NCBI RefSeq assembly: GCF_018917435.1
Contig: NZ_JAHLOQ010000003.1
Location: 62,001 to 126,000 of the forward strand
Length of the DNA: 64,000 bases
Direction of reading: 5' to 3'
DNA from: Intestinibacter bartlettii
GTDB taxonomy: Bacteria; Bacillota; Clostridia; Peptostreptococcales; Peptostreptococcaceae
The position numbers were made by a program, and so were the translations under genes. Each line of letters begins with the position of its first letter. The first letter of the stretch is position 1. This document shows positions 52,648 through 63,200 of this stretch, in pieces. The notes under the pieces are model-generated. The model did not search any database. It was given only the letters and a program-made list of their open reading frames with translations, and was not told the DNA's origin.

Positions 52648-54048
52648 TTATTTATAAATAATTTTTTCGTCTTTTTGATTTACATCTGTCGTTTTTGTAA
52701 TTTCAATGTTTACACCGTATTTATTTTCTATATTTTTTAATGCATTGCTGTATTTATCAAGCATTTCATTGTAAATAAATGGTTTTAATTCCATTAAAAT
52801 ATTATTATAATCTGTATGTTCTTTAATTCTCATAACTTCTTTTTCTAAATCGTCTAAGATATAATTAATCGATTTTTGGCCAAAATCATTTCCACATGTC
52901 TCACACGACCTCAAATAATAAGAATCTATAGAGTCTTTTTCTCGCCTTCTGGCAATTTCAACAAGTCCTAATCTTGTTATACCTAGGACCTCTGTTTTTC
53001 TTTTATCTCTACTTAAACATTCTTCTAATTTTTTTAATAAATCTTGTTTTGATTTTTTCTTTTGTAAATCAATAAAGTCTACGATTATAATTCCAGCAAT
53101 ATCTCTAATTTTTAGTTGTCTTGCAATTTCTTCACAAGCTTCTAGATTAGTTTTATACATTGTTTCTTCTCTAGATATATTACCGGTAAATTTACCTGTG
53201 TTGACGTCGATTACTGTTAAAGCTTCTGTTTTTTCTATTATTAAATACCCTCCACTTTTAAGCCATACTTTTTTACTTAAAGCTTTTTGTATTTCTTTTG
53301 AAACTTTATATAAGTCAAACACATCTTTATTTTCTTCTAAAATTAATTTATCTAAGTAACTTTTATCTATGTTACTTAATAAATTTTTAATTTCTATATA
53401 TTTATTTTTATCATTAAAAACAATTTTATTTATATCTTCATTAATATTATCTTTGATATATTTTGTGTCTAAATCCAATTCTCTATATAATAGTTTTGGT
53501 CCTATCCCTAATTTAAACTCTTTAGATATCTCTTGATATCTTTGTATAAGCGTTTCAAAATCTTCTTTTAGAGTCTCTACATCACAATTTGCAGCTTCTG
53601 TTCTTATTATTATGCCTAATTTATCTTTATTAAACGATTTTACTAATTTTTTTAGCCTAAATCGTTCTTTTTCTTCTAATATTTTATTTGATATTGTAAT
53701 CCTATCATTTGATGGTATTAAAACTAAATATCTCCCAGATATACTTATTTCTTGTGTAAGTTTTGGTGCTTTAGTCCCCACAGCTTCTTTATTAATTTGA
53801 ACAAGAAGTTCCATACCATTTTTAATATTGTCAGAAGATTTGATAGGTAAATATGCCATCTTTTCAAAACCGATATCTACAAAGGCCGCCTCTATACCTG
53901 GTTTGATATTTTTGACTATGCCTCTGTATATATTCGATTTTGTTTTTTTATGTATATTATTTTCAATTAATAATTCCACAAGTTTATTATCCTGCATAAC
54001 TGCTGTTTGTGTAGATGAAACTAAAGACTGCACTATAATTTGTTTCAT
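52648..54048 (-). CDS. rng: Ribonuclease E/G family endoribonuclease
   Basis: The 466-residue protein has an S1 domain (about 30-110: IYRGIVKNIKPGIEAAFVDIGFEKMAYLP), the RNase H-like and DNase I-like parts with TVIDVNTGKFTGN near 279 (metal Asp) and IIVDFIDLQKKKS near 322. The zinc-link cysteines are in RSCETCG near 381. It matches Firmicute RNase G. The ribosome site is weak (AGAGATA). It ends the radical-SAM/rng group. Confidence 0.92.
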   Translation of the reverse strand: MKQIIVQSLVSSTQTAVMQDNKLVELLIENNIHKKTKSNIYRGIVKNIKPGIEAAFVDIGFEKMAYLPIKSSDNIKNGMELLVQINKEAVGTKAPKLTQEISISGRYLVLIPSNDRITISNKILEEKERFRLKKLVKSFNKDKLGIIIRTEAANCDVETLKEDFETLIQRYQEISKEFKLGIGPKLLYRELDLDTKYIKDNINEDINKIVFNDKNKYIEIKNLLSNIDKSYLDKLILEENKDVFDLYKVSKEIQKALSKKVWLKSGGYLIIEKTEALTVIDVNTGKFTGNISREETMYKTNLEACEEIARQLKIRDIAGIIIVDFIDLQKKKSKQDLLKKLEECLSRDKRKTEVLGITRLGLVEIARRREKDSIDSYYLRSCETCGNDFGQKSINYILDDLEKEVMRIKEHTDYNNILMELKPFIYNEMLDKYSNALKNIENKYGVNIEITKTTDVNQKDEKIIYK

Positions 54049-54065
54049 TATATTATCTCTATAAA

Positions 54066-54764
54066 TTAAAGTGGAGTCACTAATTGACCATCTTCCTCTT
54101 TATATAAATCACGTCTTAAAACACCAACTTCTCTTGGATCCATCTCAAGACCAAGCATATCTAAGATTTGAGGTATTAAAATATTTATATTTAAATTAGC
54201 TTTTGATCCTGTAGCTATAGTAGATACAAATGTTACTTTAGTATCGTCTAAGCTAACTAAATCAAAGTTTCTAATTAAAGGTCTTATGTCAACTTCTACT
54301 TTTTTACCTTTTTTATTTTTCTTAGTTACTATTATTTCTTTGCTTTTTATGAAGTTTAATACTCTTGACTTAACATACTCTTTGCTTAAAGGGCTTTCTA
54401 AGTCTATATTGAATATATATTCTCCATAAACTATAACTGAAGATAATGAAGGAGTTTTTGGGTCTATTTCTTGACCTTTTACAAATTTAATTCCTTCTGG
54501 TAACTGTTCATTTATTCTTTCTAAGAATTCTTTTACTTCTATGTCGTCTTCTATTTCAATATCGACATATTCTCCTTGACTCTCTACCCCTAGAGCTAAT
54601 GCATTACCATAACTCATTTTAGGATGAGGATTAAATCCTTCAGAATAGCTTAAGTTTATTTTTGCTCTTCTGAAAGCTCTTTGTAGTAATCTTTGTAAAT
54701 CAAGATGAGATATAAATATCATCTCATCTTCTTTTTTGTACTTAACTCTTATTAGTTTACTCAT
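54066..54764 (-). CDS. TIGR03936 family protein (DUF2344), partner of radical SAM
   Basis: The 232-residue protein starts MSKLIRVKYKKEDEMIFISHLDLQRLLQRAFRRAKI, the DUF2344 pattern, and ends with MDPREVGVLRRDLY. Its family almost always lies next to the TIGR03960 radical-SAM gene (or is fused to it); function unknown, with tRNA or ribosome modification suspected. I chose the ATG at 54764, as the one at 54773 is only two bases from GGGG and overlaps the upstream gene. Confidence 0.83.
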   Translation of the reverse strand: MSKLIRVKYKKEDEMIFISHLDLQRLLQRAFRRAKINLSYSEGFNPHPKMSYGNALALGVESQGEYVDIEIEDDIEVKEFLERINEQLPEGIKFVKGQEIDPKTPSLSSVIVYGEYIFNIDLESPLSKEYVKSRVLNFIKSKEIIVTKKNKKGKKVEVDIRPLIRNFDLVSLDDTKVTFVSTIATGSKANLNINILIPQILDMLGLEMDPREVGVLRRDLYKEEDGQLVTPL

Positions 54765-54766
54765 AC

Positions 54767-56611
54767 TTAACATAACCCCTTTCCAATTTCATGTGCATTT
54801 ATTCCACAACCATTACATTTGTGTCTGCAATCTACAGTTACTTTTTCAGATTTAGCTATTTCATTTTCTCTAACTAAGAACTTTTTGCTAACACCAACGT
54901 CTATATGGTCCCAAGGGAATACTTCATCATAAGATCTTTCTCTATTAGCATAGAATGCTATATCTAAATTATTTTTCTCCATAGCTTCTTTATATATATC
55001 TAATTTGAAGTGCTCACTCCATCCATCGAATTTAGCACCCATTTTGTATGCATCTAATAGAACTTTACCTAATCTTCTATCTCCTCTTGCAAATACTGCT
55101 TCCATTAAACTTGTTTTTGAATCATGGTAGTTGTATTTTATGTCTTTATTTTTAAGAGCTTTTACTAAATAATGTTGTTTATTTAAAACTTCTTCAGTTG
55201 TATCTTGACCATGCCATTGGAATGGTGTAAATGGTTTTGGTACAAATGTTGATGTACTTACTGTAACTGAGAATTTCTTTTTAAGTTTTCCACCATGTAC
55301 TTCTCTGTAAGTATCTATAACATCATATGCTAAGTCTCTTATACCATCTAAGTCATCGTATCTTTCAGTTGGAAGACCGATCATGAAGTATAATTTAACA
55401 CTATTCCATCCCATTTCAAATGCTTTTTTAGTTGTATTTTTAAGGTCGTTTTCTGTTACACCTTTGTTTATAACATCTCTAAGTCTTTGAGTTCCTGCTT
55501 CTGGTGCAAAAGTAAGACCTGATTTTCTAACTTGTTGTATTTTCTCTGCTATTTCCATAGAGAAGTTGTCAAGTCTAAGTGATGGTAGAGATATACCTAT
55601 ATTTTCTGGTGTAAATTCATCAACTAAGAAATCTGTTAACTCTGGTAATTGTGAGTAGTCACTTGTACTTAGTGATGATAATGATATTTCGTCATATCCT
55701 GTATTGTCTACTAATTCTCTAACTGACTTAGTTAATGTATCTAAACTTTTTTCTCTTATTGGTCTGTATATCATACCTGCTTGGCAGAATCTACATCCTC
55801 TTGTACATCCTCTAAATAATTCTAATACAACTCTGTCGTGAACTATTTCTATATAAGGAACTATTAATTTTTCTGGATAATATACTTCATCCATATTTCT
55901 TATTATTCTTTTACGAACTTTTTCATTTACGCCTTCTCTGTTTGGCTTAACACTTTTTACTGTTTGATCTTCGTTGTATTCTACATCGTAGAAACTAGGA
56001 ACATAAACACCTTCTATTTTAGCTACTCTAGCTAAGAAGTCTTCTCTTGTAGTTTTGTTTTTCTTCCATTCTTTATATTCAGCTATAACTTCTAGGTTTA
56101 ATTCTTCACCTTCACCTAGTACTGCTATATCTATAAAATCTGCAAGTGGTTCGCAGTTGTATGCACATGAACCTCCAACCATTATGAATGGATCGTCTAA
56201 ATCTCTATCTTCTCTTTTTAGAGGTATTCCCGCTAAATCCATCATATTTAATATATTTGAATATGAAAGTTCATATTGAAGAGTAAATGTAACAAAATCA
56301 AAGTTTCTTATTGATTCTCTAGATTCTAATGCGAATAGAGGTATGTTATTTTCTCTCATTATTTCTTCCATATCTAATGCTGGAGCATAAACTCTTTCAC
56401 AAAATACATCTTCATCTCTATTTATTGCTCTGTAAAGTATTTGACTTCCTAAGTGACTCATCCCTACTTCATATAAGTCTGGGAAACAGTGAGCATATCT
56501 TATTAAATTTTCGTTTGTAGTATCTTTATGTATTGAATTTATTTCATTTCCAAGATATCTAGCTGGTTTTTCTACTTTTTTAAGTATCTTTTTAAAATTG
56601 TGTTTATCCAT
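54767..56611 (-). CDS. TIGR03960 family B12-binding radical SAM protein
   Basis: The 614-residue protein has an N-terminal B12-binding-like region (YLGNEINSIHKD, then HLGSQILYRAIN) and a radical-SAM core with RGCTRGCRFCQAG near 274. A C-terminal cysteine cluster (CRHKCNGCGINAH) is near 596. The substrate is unknown. GGAGG lies 11 bases before the ATG. It is followed directly by its usual DUF2344 partner, and both lie upstream of rng. Confidence 0.88.
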   Translation of the reverse strand: MDKHNFKKILKKVEKPARYLGNEINSIHKDTTNENLIRYAHCFPDLYEVGMSHLGSQILYRAINRDEDVFCERVYAPALDMEEIMRENNIPLFALESRESIRNFDFVTFTLQYELSYSNILNMMDLAGIPLKREDRDLDDPFIMVGGSCAYNCEPLADFIDIAVLGEGEELNLEVIAEYKEWKKNKTTREDFLARVAKIEGVYVPSFYDVEYNEDQTVKSVKPNREGVNEKVRKRIIRNMDEVYYPEKLIVPYIEIVHDRVVLELFRGCTRGCRFCQAGMIYRPIREKSLDTLTKSVRELVDNTGYDEISLSSLSTSDYSQLPELTDFLVDEFTPENIGISLPSLRLDNFSMEIAEKIQQVRKSGLTFAPEAGTQRLRDVINKGVTENDLKNTTKKAFEMGWNSVKLYFMIGLPTERYDDLDGIRDLAYDVIDTYREVHGGKLKKKFSVTVSTSTFVPKPFTPFQWHGQDTTEEVLNKQHYLVKALKNKDIKYNYHDSKTSLMEAVFARGDRRLGKVLLDAYKMGAKFDGWSEHFKLDIYKEAMEKNNLDIAFYANRERSYDEVFPWDHIDVGVSKKFLVRENEIAKSEKVTVDCRHKCNGCGINAHEIGKGLC

Positions 56612-57002
56612 CTATTACTTAATCCTCCATATTTCCTATATATTTCAATCAATTATTTTTATCTTATTTTATATTAAAAATAACACGAATTTTATTATAC
56701 ACTATAAAATATTATGTTCAAAGGTTTTTATTAATAATTAAATCCAATACTGGTCACAATTAAAAGAAATTTACGCTTAGCTAAATATAATATTAGTTTA
56801 TTTTTATATAAAATAGACATATAAACTTTCTATTATATTTATAACCAATTTTAGCTATTACTATTTAATAATAAGTAAATTTTACATATTTATACTTATA
56901 TTATAGCCTATTTTTTTCTCTTTCCTTTGCAAAAAACGTTTTTCATCATATTCTATTTTATCTTTTTTTATATATAATATTCCCTTTTGATTTCTTAAAC
57001 CG
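56612..57002. other. AT-rich spacer before the radical SAM gene
   Basis: Between the radical-SAM start and the rodA terminator lie about 390 AT-rich bases. Apart from the ribosome site at its start, I see no reading frame with a plausible site, no strong promoter, and no recognisable RNA. Confidence 0.4.
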
Positions 57003-57045
57003 CAAAAAAAATCTATGGAAACATAAATTTAATTTCCATAGACTT
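57003..57045 (-). terminator. Terminator of rodA
   Basis: TCTATGGAAA/TTTCCATAGA (57012-57021 with 57033-57042) is followed on the minus strand by TTTTTTTTGCG. Confidence 0.9.
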
Positions 57046-57089
57046 TTATTGTATTCTTTATAAAATAAGTTTTTAAATTCCACAATTTA

Positions 57090-58202
57090 CTAGAAGTTGA
57101 TCTTCTTACGTCTCATTCCAACATTCAAGACTACTCCTATAATTGCTAGAGAAGTCATTACGGCACTACCACCATAACTTATAAACGACAATGTTACTCC
57201 TGTTACTGGAATTAATCCCATCGTCATACCTATATTCTGTATAATCTGATAAGCAAACATGCATACAACCCCAATGACTATAAAGGATCCATACACATCC
57301 TTAGCTTCCCTCGCAATTTTTATCATTCTAAGAAGGAACAGGGCATATAAACAAACTAATGCCGTACCTCCTACTACACCTAATTCTTCTACAACTACTG
57401 CAAATATAAAGTCACTATCTTGTATTGGTAAGAAGTCCTCTTGGTTTTGGGTACCGTTATATAATCCCTTTCCAGTCATTCCTCCTGAACCTATTGCTAT
57501 CATAGATTGCATAAGCTGATAGTTTCCTTCAATAGATGTATCTTCTGGATCCATAAAACCTAATATTCTATTTTTTTGATATGTATCCATACACATATAT
57601 GCTATAGGCAGTAGTATTAAAACAATTGTTCCTGCTTTTATAAGTATTTTTCTATCTATACCAGCAGAGAATATCATTCCAAATACTATACAACAAAATA
57701 TAATAGCACCTCCTAAGTCTGGCTCAACTATTATAAGACCTATAACAGGTATTGCATAAAGCACAACATCAAAAATTTCTTTTAAGGTATTTAATTTTCC
57801 TCTGTAGTTTTCAACTATTTTTGCATAACTAAGTATAAAAGTTATCTTTACAACTTCTATTACTTGTAAATCTAGTATCCCTAAGTTAAAGGTAGATTTT
57901 GCTCCCCCCCTGCTATCTCCAAATATTAAAACTAATGTCAATAGCGCTATACTAGCTACATACAGTTCTTTGTAATGTTTACCCATAAAGTTGTAGTCTA
58001 TCATTAAAATAAATATTACAATAAATGTACCTATTCCAAAAGCTATACTTTGTACTATTAATCTCTTATATTGTCCTGTTTGATTTGCATGAGTAGCACT
58101 ACTAAGTATAATTAAACCATAAGCAAATATAGCAAGTACAATTAAAATTAACTTCCAATCTATTTTCTTTATAAGCTTTAAAGTATTCTTATAATCTATC
58201 AA
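57090..58202 (-). CDS. rodA: RodA peptidoglycan glycosyltransferase (SEDS)
   Basis: This SEDS protein of 370 residues polymerises lipid II during elongation, in concert with the PBP2 encoded at 60208. It has about ten helices. The SEDS landmarks are FIVIFILMIDYNFMGKH, EVVKITFILSYAK near 117 and VVEPDLGGAIIF near 158, the catalytic region. SFISYGGSAVMTSLA lies near the end. I prefer the TTG at 58202 (GGTGAG just upstream); an earlier TTG at 58232 gives a longer version. It follows minE after a hairpin-rich gap. Confidence 0.92.
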   Translation of the reverse strand: MIDYKNTLKLIKKIDWKLILIVLAIFAYGLIILSSATHANQTGQYKRLIVQSIAFGIGTFIVIFILMIDYNFMGKHYKELYVASIALLTLVLIFGDSRGGAKSTFNLGILDLQVIEVVKITFILSYAKIVENYRGKLNTLKEIFDVVLYAIPVIGLIIVEPDLGGAIIFCCIVFGMIFSAGIDRKILIKAGTIVLILLPIAYMCMDTYQKNRILGFMDPEDTSIEGNYQLMQSMIAIGSGGMTGKGLYNGTQNQEDFLPIQDSDFIFAVVVEELGVVGGTALVCLYALFLLRMIKIAREAKDVYGSFIVIGVVCMFAYQIIQNIGMTMGLIPVTGVTLSFISYGGSAVMTSLAIIGVVLNVGMRRKKINF

Positions 58203-58251
58203 TTTCTCACCGTCTTTCTGATACACTCTCAAAAATTAACTAATATTTAAA

Positions 58252-58319
58252 GGGATATACTTGCGTATATCCCCATAAAGAAAATCTCTATCTAAATCTC
58301 TTTAAGAGGCAGATTTTCT
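58252..58319. repeat. Two hairpins between minE and rodA
   Basis: GGGATATAC/GTATATCCC (about 58252-58273, 4-base loop) and AGAAAATCT/AGATTTTCT (58279-58319), the latter enclosing a smaller CTCTTTAAGAG stem, occupy the minE-rodA gap. On the minus strand the first ends in TTTAAATA rather than a clean T-run. They may act as a partial terminator or a processing and stability element in the long envelope operon. Confidence 0.6.
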
Positions 58320-58338
58320 CCCCTCTATATTATAAAAT

Positions 58339-58623
58339 TTAAATTTTTCTCTCTTTTATATTTTTAAGTGGTATATTTGCAACTAAGGCTGATACTGGCT
58401 TATCATCTGTTTCGCTTCTTGTTTTAGACATTTTTATTTCTAAACCTTCTTCATCTATTTCTGCATAACTAGATATAACCTTTAATATATCATCTTTTAT
58501 AGCTTCTAATAGTTGTGGAGAACAATCTATTCTATCATGTACCAATACTAATTTCAGTCTTTCCTTTGCCACATTCTTGCTTGTTTGTGAATTATTATTG
58601 AATGGCCTAAAAAAATCGAACAT
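58339..58623 (-). CDS. minE: Cell division topological specificity factor MinE
   Basis: The 94-residue protein has the N-terminal membrane and MinD-binding region (MFDFFRPF, then NVAKERLKLVLVHDR near 19-33) and the dimerisation domain with IDEEGLEIKMSKTR. It makes MinCD oscillate or gather at poles. AGGAGG precedes the ATG. Firmicutes with MinE include Clostridia but not B. subtilis, which uses DivIVA. Confidence 0.93.
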   Translation of the reverse strand: MFDFFRPFNNNSQTSKNVAKERLKLVLVHDRIDCSPQLLEAIKDDILKVISSYAEIDEEGLEIKMSKTRSETDDKPVSALVANIPLKNIKERKI

Positions 58624-58636
58624 AATATCCTCCTAT

Positions 58637-59434
58637 CTATTTGGCTGCTCCAAACATCTTTTTAAGTTTGCTGAAGAATCCATCTTGAGTTTGAAGTTCC
58701 ATAATTGGAACATCATGACCTAAGATTCTGCTAGCTATATTTTTATAAGCTTTACCAGCTAATGATCTTTCATCTAAAATAGCAGGTTCACCTTTATTTG
58801 TTGATATAATTATGCTTTCATCATCTGGAACCATACCAATTAAATCTATAGATAATATTTCAACGATATCTTGCTTGTCCATCATATCGCCACGCTTAAC
58901 CATATCTTGTCTTATTCTATTTATTATAAGTTTAATATTATTAATTTCATTTGCTTGTAATAAACCTATAATTCTGTCAGCATCTCTTACTGCTGAAACT
59001 TCTGGGTTAGTTACTACTATCGCTCTATCTGCTCCAGCTACTGCATTTTTGAAACCTTGTTCAATACCAGCAGGACAATCTATTATTATATAGTCAAAAG
59101 ATTCTCTAAGCCTGTCACATAGGTCTTTCATTTGTTCTTCTGTTAATGCATTTTTATCTCTAGTTTGAGCAGCTGGTAACAGATATAAATTTTCAAATCT
59201 TTTATCTTTAATTAAAGCTTGTTTTAATTTACAAGTTCCTTCAACAACGTCAACTATATCATATACTATTCTATTTTCAAGACCCATAACTACGTCTAAA
59301 TTTCTAAGTCCTATATCAGCATCTACTACTACTGTTTTTTTATTTTGAAAGCTTAATGCTGTTCCTAAGTTCGCAACTGTAGTCGTTTTTCCGACTCCAC
59401 CTTTACCTGATGTTATAACTATAACTTCACTCAT
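58637..59434 (-). CDS. minD: Septum site-determining ATPase MinD
   Basis: The 265-residue ParA-type ATPase has the deviant Walker A KGGVGKTT near 11, Walker A' DADIGLRNLD near 39 and Walker B YIIIDCPAG near 116. The C-terminal amphipathic helix FFSKLKKMFGAAK is the membrane-targeting sequence. AGGGGGT precedes the ATG. It recruits MinC to the membrane. Confidence 0.97.
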   Translation of the reverse strand: MSEVIVITSGKGGVGKTTTVANLGTALSFQNKKTVVVDADIGLRNLDVVMGLENRIVYDIVDVVEGTCKLKQALIKDKRFENLYLLPAAQTRDKNALTEEQMKDLCDRLRESFDYIIIDCPAGIEQGFKNAVAGADRAIVVTNPEVSAVRDADRIIGLLQANEINNIKLIINRIRQDMVKRGDMMDKQDIVEILSIDLIGMVPDDESIIISTNKGEPAILDERSLAGKAYKNIASRILGHDVPIMELQTQDGFFSKLKKMFGAAK

Positions 59435-59445
59435 TTTTCTACCCC

Positions 59446-60144
59446 CTATAGATTTCCTTCTTTTTTTATATTTTTAGGTAAGTAACTTTCTATTACTATT
59501 CGTCCTTCACTTACAAAGGCTATCTCCGGGCTGATTTCTTTAATTTCTTGGTTACTTTCATCATCATCAGGCGCCTCAGCTATATTATCGGCAATTTGTA
59601 AAATTTTTGGACACAAGCAGTTTCCAACTATATATGCTCTATCATTACCATTAGCACCTGCATGTACAAATCCTTCAACTTTACCCATAACTGTTATATT
59701 TCCTGCTGCTATAGCTCTCGCTCCAGCACTTATATTACCCATAATAACTATATCTCTTATAGAAGTTAATTGTGAACCTGGATTCATATCTTTCATGACA
59801 ACTATGTCACCATCATATACTACGATTTCTCCAGACCTTAAGCTTTCCACATATTTAGTGTCAAATAATCCTAATTGTTTCTTCTCTTCATCTTCCGTAA
59901 ATTCTATATCAAATCTAGATGTAAGTTCTTCTTTTATCATTATTATTTGAATATCACTTAAGTAATCACAATTAATTTCACAGATTTTGGCTCCATTAAA
60001 AAATCCTACATATTCTTCTAACCTGTTAATTATTGAATCTTTTACAATATCAAAAGGCGCTACTTTTTTTATATTTATAATTATACCTTTTTTATTGCCC
60101 TTAAATTCAATAAGTTCACTGGCTGAAACTTCTTTTAAAGACAT
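59446..60144 (-). CDS. minC: Septum site-determining protein MinC
   Basis: The 232-residue FtsZ inhibitor has an N-terminal domain with EFKGNKKGIIINIKKVAPF and a C-terminal beta-helix: VESLRSGEIVVYDGDIVVMKDMNPGSQL, then IVIMGNISAGARAIAAGNI and VEGFVHAGANGND, which bind MinD. TGGAGG precedes the ATG. It lies between PBP2 and minD with 11 bases to minD. Confidence 0.95.
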   Translation of the reverse strand: MSLKEVSASELIEFKGNKKGIIINIKKVAPFDIVKDSIINRLEEYVGFFNGAKICEINCDYLSDIQIIMIKEELTSRFDIEFTEDEEKKQLGLFDTKYVESLRSGEIVVYDGDIVVMKDMNPGSQLTSIRDIVIMGNISAGARAIAAGNITVMGKVEGFVHAGANGNDRAYIVGNCLCPKILQIADNIAEAPDDDESNQEIKEISPEIAFVSEGRIVIESYLPKNIKKEGNL

Positions 60145-60207
60145 AACAACCTCCAGAGTGATATCAATTTATTTACTATATTCTTCATAAATATATTAAT
60201 CACCTTT

Positions 60208-63200
60208 TTATTTTTTTATTTGAACATTAAAATTTAATTTGTTGTCACTACCTGTACTGTTACTTGTGTTGTCATTAGAGCTAGAGTCTTTATTATCAGT
60301 ATTAGAGTCATCTTCTGAATCACTATTTGAATCATCATTTTTACTTGAACTACTTGTTTGTTCATCAGATGAACCAAGTAAATAATATCCTATTACATCT
60401 TTTATTGATAAGAAAGCATAATTACTTGTAGTCCCTTGAGGAATAACTACTGCTACGGCTATTTCTGGATTATCTGCTGGTGCAAATGCCACAGCCCAAC
60501 CAAAGTCTCCATAAGTTTGTTTATACTTATCGATATCATCATCTGTAATAGAAGGATTTAATTTCTTTATAGCTCTTCTTAAATAAGCTGAATTTATTTT
60601 ATCTGTATCAGCTAATTTTTCGCTAACTCCATCTTTTAATTGTTTTTCTAACTCTGCTCTTGTTTCTTCATCTAAATTTTTATCTTTTAATTGTTCCTTA
60701 ATTTCTTTGATTTTATTTTTAGTTAATTCAGCTTCCCTGTCTTTTCTTAATTTATTATAAACTTTTAAAACTTCTTTTTTCTCTACACCATAACTAGATA
60801 AATGCTCCATTAAATAGTTATATTCGTCAGCTGTAGGTATTTTATCTTTTCTCTCTGCTGTACCACTTTTTGCGGCAACTTCCACAGGGAAATTAGCAAA
60901 GTATTTTGCAGCAGTACCTTCACTTGTAACGAGTTTCATACCTTTTATTAATTCTTTTAAGTTATCACTGTCTTTAAAAGCAATTTTTTTAGATACTACT
61001 TCATTTTCATATGTTATTTCATAATCGCTATTTACAATTTTCTTAGTCAATGTTAAGTCTGTTAAATATCCTCCATTTGCAATAGCCATTATATACCTTA
61101 CTACCTGTGATGGTGTATATGCATTTTCACCTTGTCCTATAGCTAAGTTTAAGTTATCTGATAATGTCCATTTAGCAAATTTTAAGTATGTGAATAGTAT
61201 AGAATCAGCTAAATCTTCTATCCTATCTTCTTTTACATTTAAATCAGCTAGTCTAGACATTACTTCTCCTCTACCTGGTGTAGGGTCTTCATCTATCCAA
61301 CTTACAATCTCATCTATTCTCTTGCTCATTTCCTCATCGTCATTTTCATCAATATCAGTAAAACTATCGATTATATTTAGATTTAGATATGATCTAAGTG
61401 ATATTTTAGTTGAGTTTATTTTATCTTCTTCACTTGGTACTTTTCCGATTGATTCTGTAATTTCATCTTCTAAACCTGTATGTTCATTTAAGCCGAATAA
61501 TTTAGCATATTCAAGTATCTTTTCAGAATCTACATCTGCACCTGGATCTTTTCCTCCGACCCAGTTTGTACCTGTACCAACTATACCAAAGTAAACGTTA
61601 CAAGACTCTTGTAGTGCTTTGTATAAATTTACTGCACCATGGTTACTTTTTGACTTATTCCAAACGGCATCTGCAAATGTCTGCCCATTTAATTTTATAA
61701 CCCCTGGGTCATTTATTGTGTAATTTGGATCTAAGCCATTTTCTAATGCCGCCATACCTGTTATCATTTTAAATGTAGAACCAGGTTGGAATACCCCCTG
61801 TGTTACTAAGTTTAAAAGTGGACTGGCAGCTAGAGTATCGTTTGGATTTTCTGGTTGAAGTTTTTCGTAATCTTTTGATGAAATACCTGTTACAAATAAG
61901 TTTGGATCATAATCAGGATAACTAGCAGATGCTAATACTTCACCTGTTTTTACATCAACAGCTATAAGAGCTGCTGTTTTTGCGTTTGGAGCTCCACCAC
62001 TTGTGTATATATCTCCATAATCACTTTTGTATATTCCTCCATTATTTGCAACTTGTATAGTTTTCTCTAAACCTTCTTCAGCTACTTTTTGTAAATCCAT
62101 ATCTAGAGTTAAATATACTGTATCTCCTGATACAGGTTCTTTAACTTCTAATTCATCAGTAATCTTACCTGTCGCATTTACTTTTACTTTTTTATATCCA
62201 TCAATACCTTTTAAGTTGTCTTCTTGAGTACCTTCAATTCCTGTAAGACCTACGATATCATCAGATTTATATGATTTTTCTTTATTGTTTAAATAATCAT
62301 CTAACTGTGTCGAAGGTATTTTACCTACATATCCAAGTACATGTGAAGCTAATGCTCCGTTTGGATAATATCTAATAGGTTCATTAGATATTGATATTCC
62401 AGGCATATTTGTTGTGTTTTCTTCTACAAAAGCTACTGTTTCTTCTGATACATTTGATGCTAGTGTAATCGGATAGTAAGTTCTATAACCTTGAGATTTT
62501 ATAAGGTTTCTCACTATTAGTATTTTTCTTGCATCTTTATCGCTTAAACTTTCGTCAATTCCATAATACTGTCTAATTTTTTTTAATGCAACTTTTGCAC
62601 TGTCTGTGCTTTTTACTTCTAACTTTGTTCCATCATCTAATTTCTTAACGAAACTTTCTAACCAGTCATTTTTATTTTTAATATCTGTAAACTCAAAATC
62701 TTTAACTAATATTGGTGGATAATATCCATTATTATTAAGCTTTTTTTGAAGTTCGGCTGGTTCTAAATCTCTATCTGATTTTTTTAATGTTCCATCTTCA
62801 ATAAGACTATCCACTAAGTAATAAAATGTATCTTTTGCATTTAAATTAGATGGTATATTGTTCTTTTCTTTATATTCTTTTACATTTTTATCATATGTAT
62901 AAGAAAAGCTTCCATTTTTATTTATTACAATAGGAAAATCATCCTCATAATCTTCCCCATTTTCTATTAGCTTATTAATTATTTTTAAAGCAACAGCATT
63001 AGCGTCATTTCCTTTAGCAGTCAATTGATCACTTGATACCTCAACTACAAAGGAATTTGTATTTCCTGCTAAAAGCCTTCCGTATCTATCTCTAATTTCT
63101 CCTCTTGCAGCTTTTATTGTAACTTGTTTATAAGTTTTATTTTCAGCAAGATTTGTATAATATTCATGTTGTACTACATTCATATATACCATTTTTGCTA

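Noticed and set aside
61190-61594. 134-codon plus-strand frame rich in Ser
   Set aside because: It mirrors the PBP2 coding region and has no ribosome site or family resemblance.
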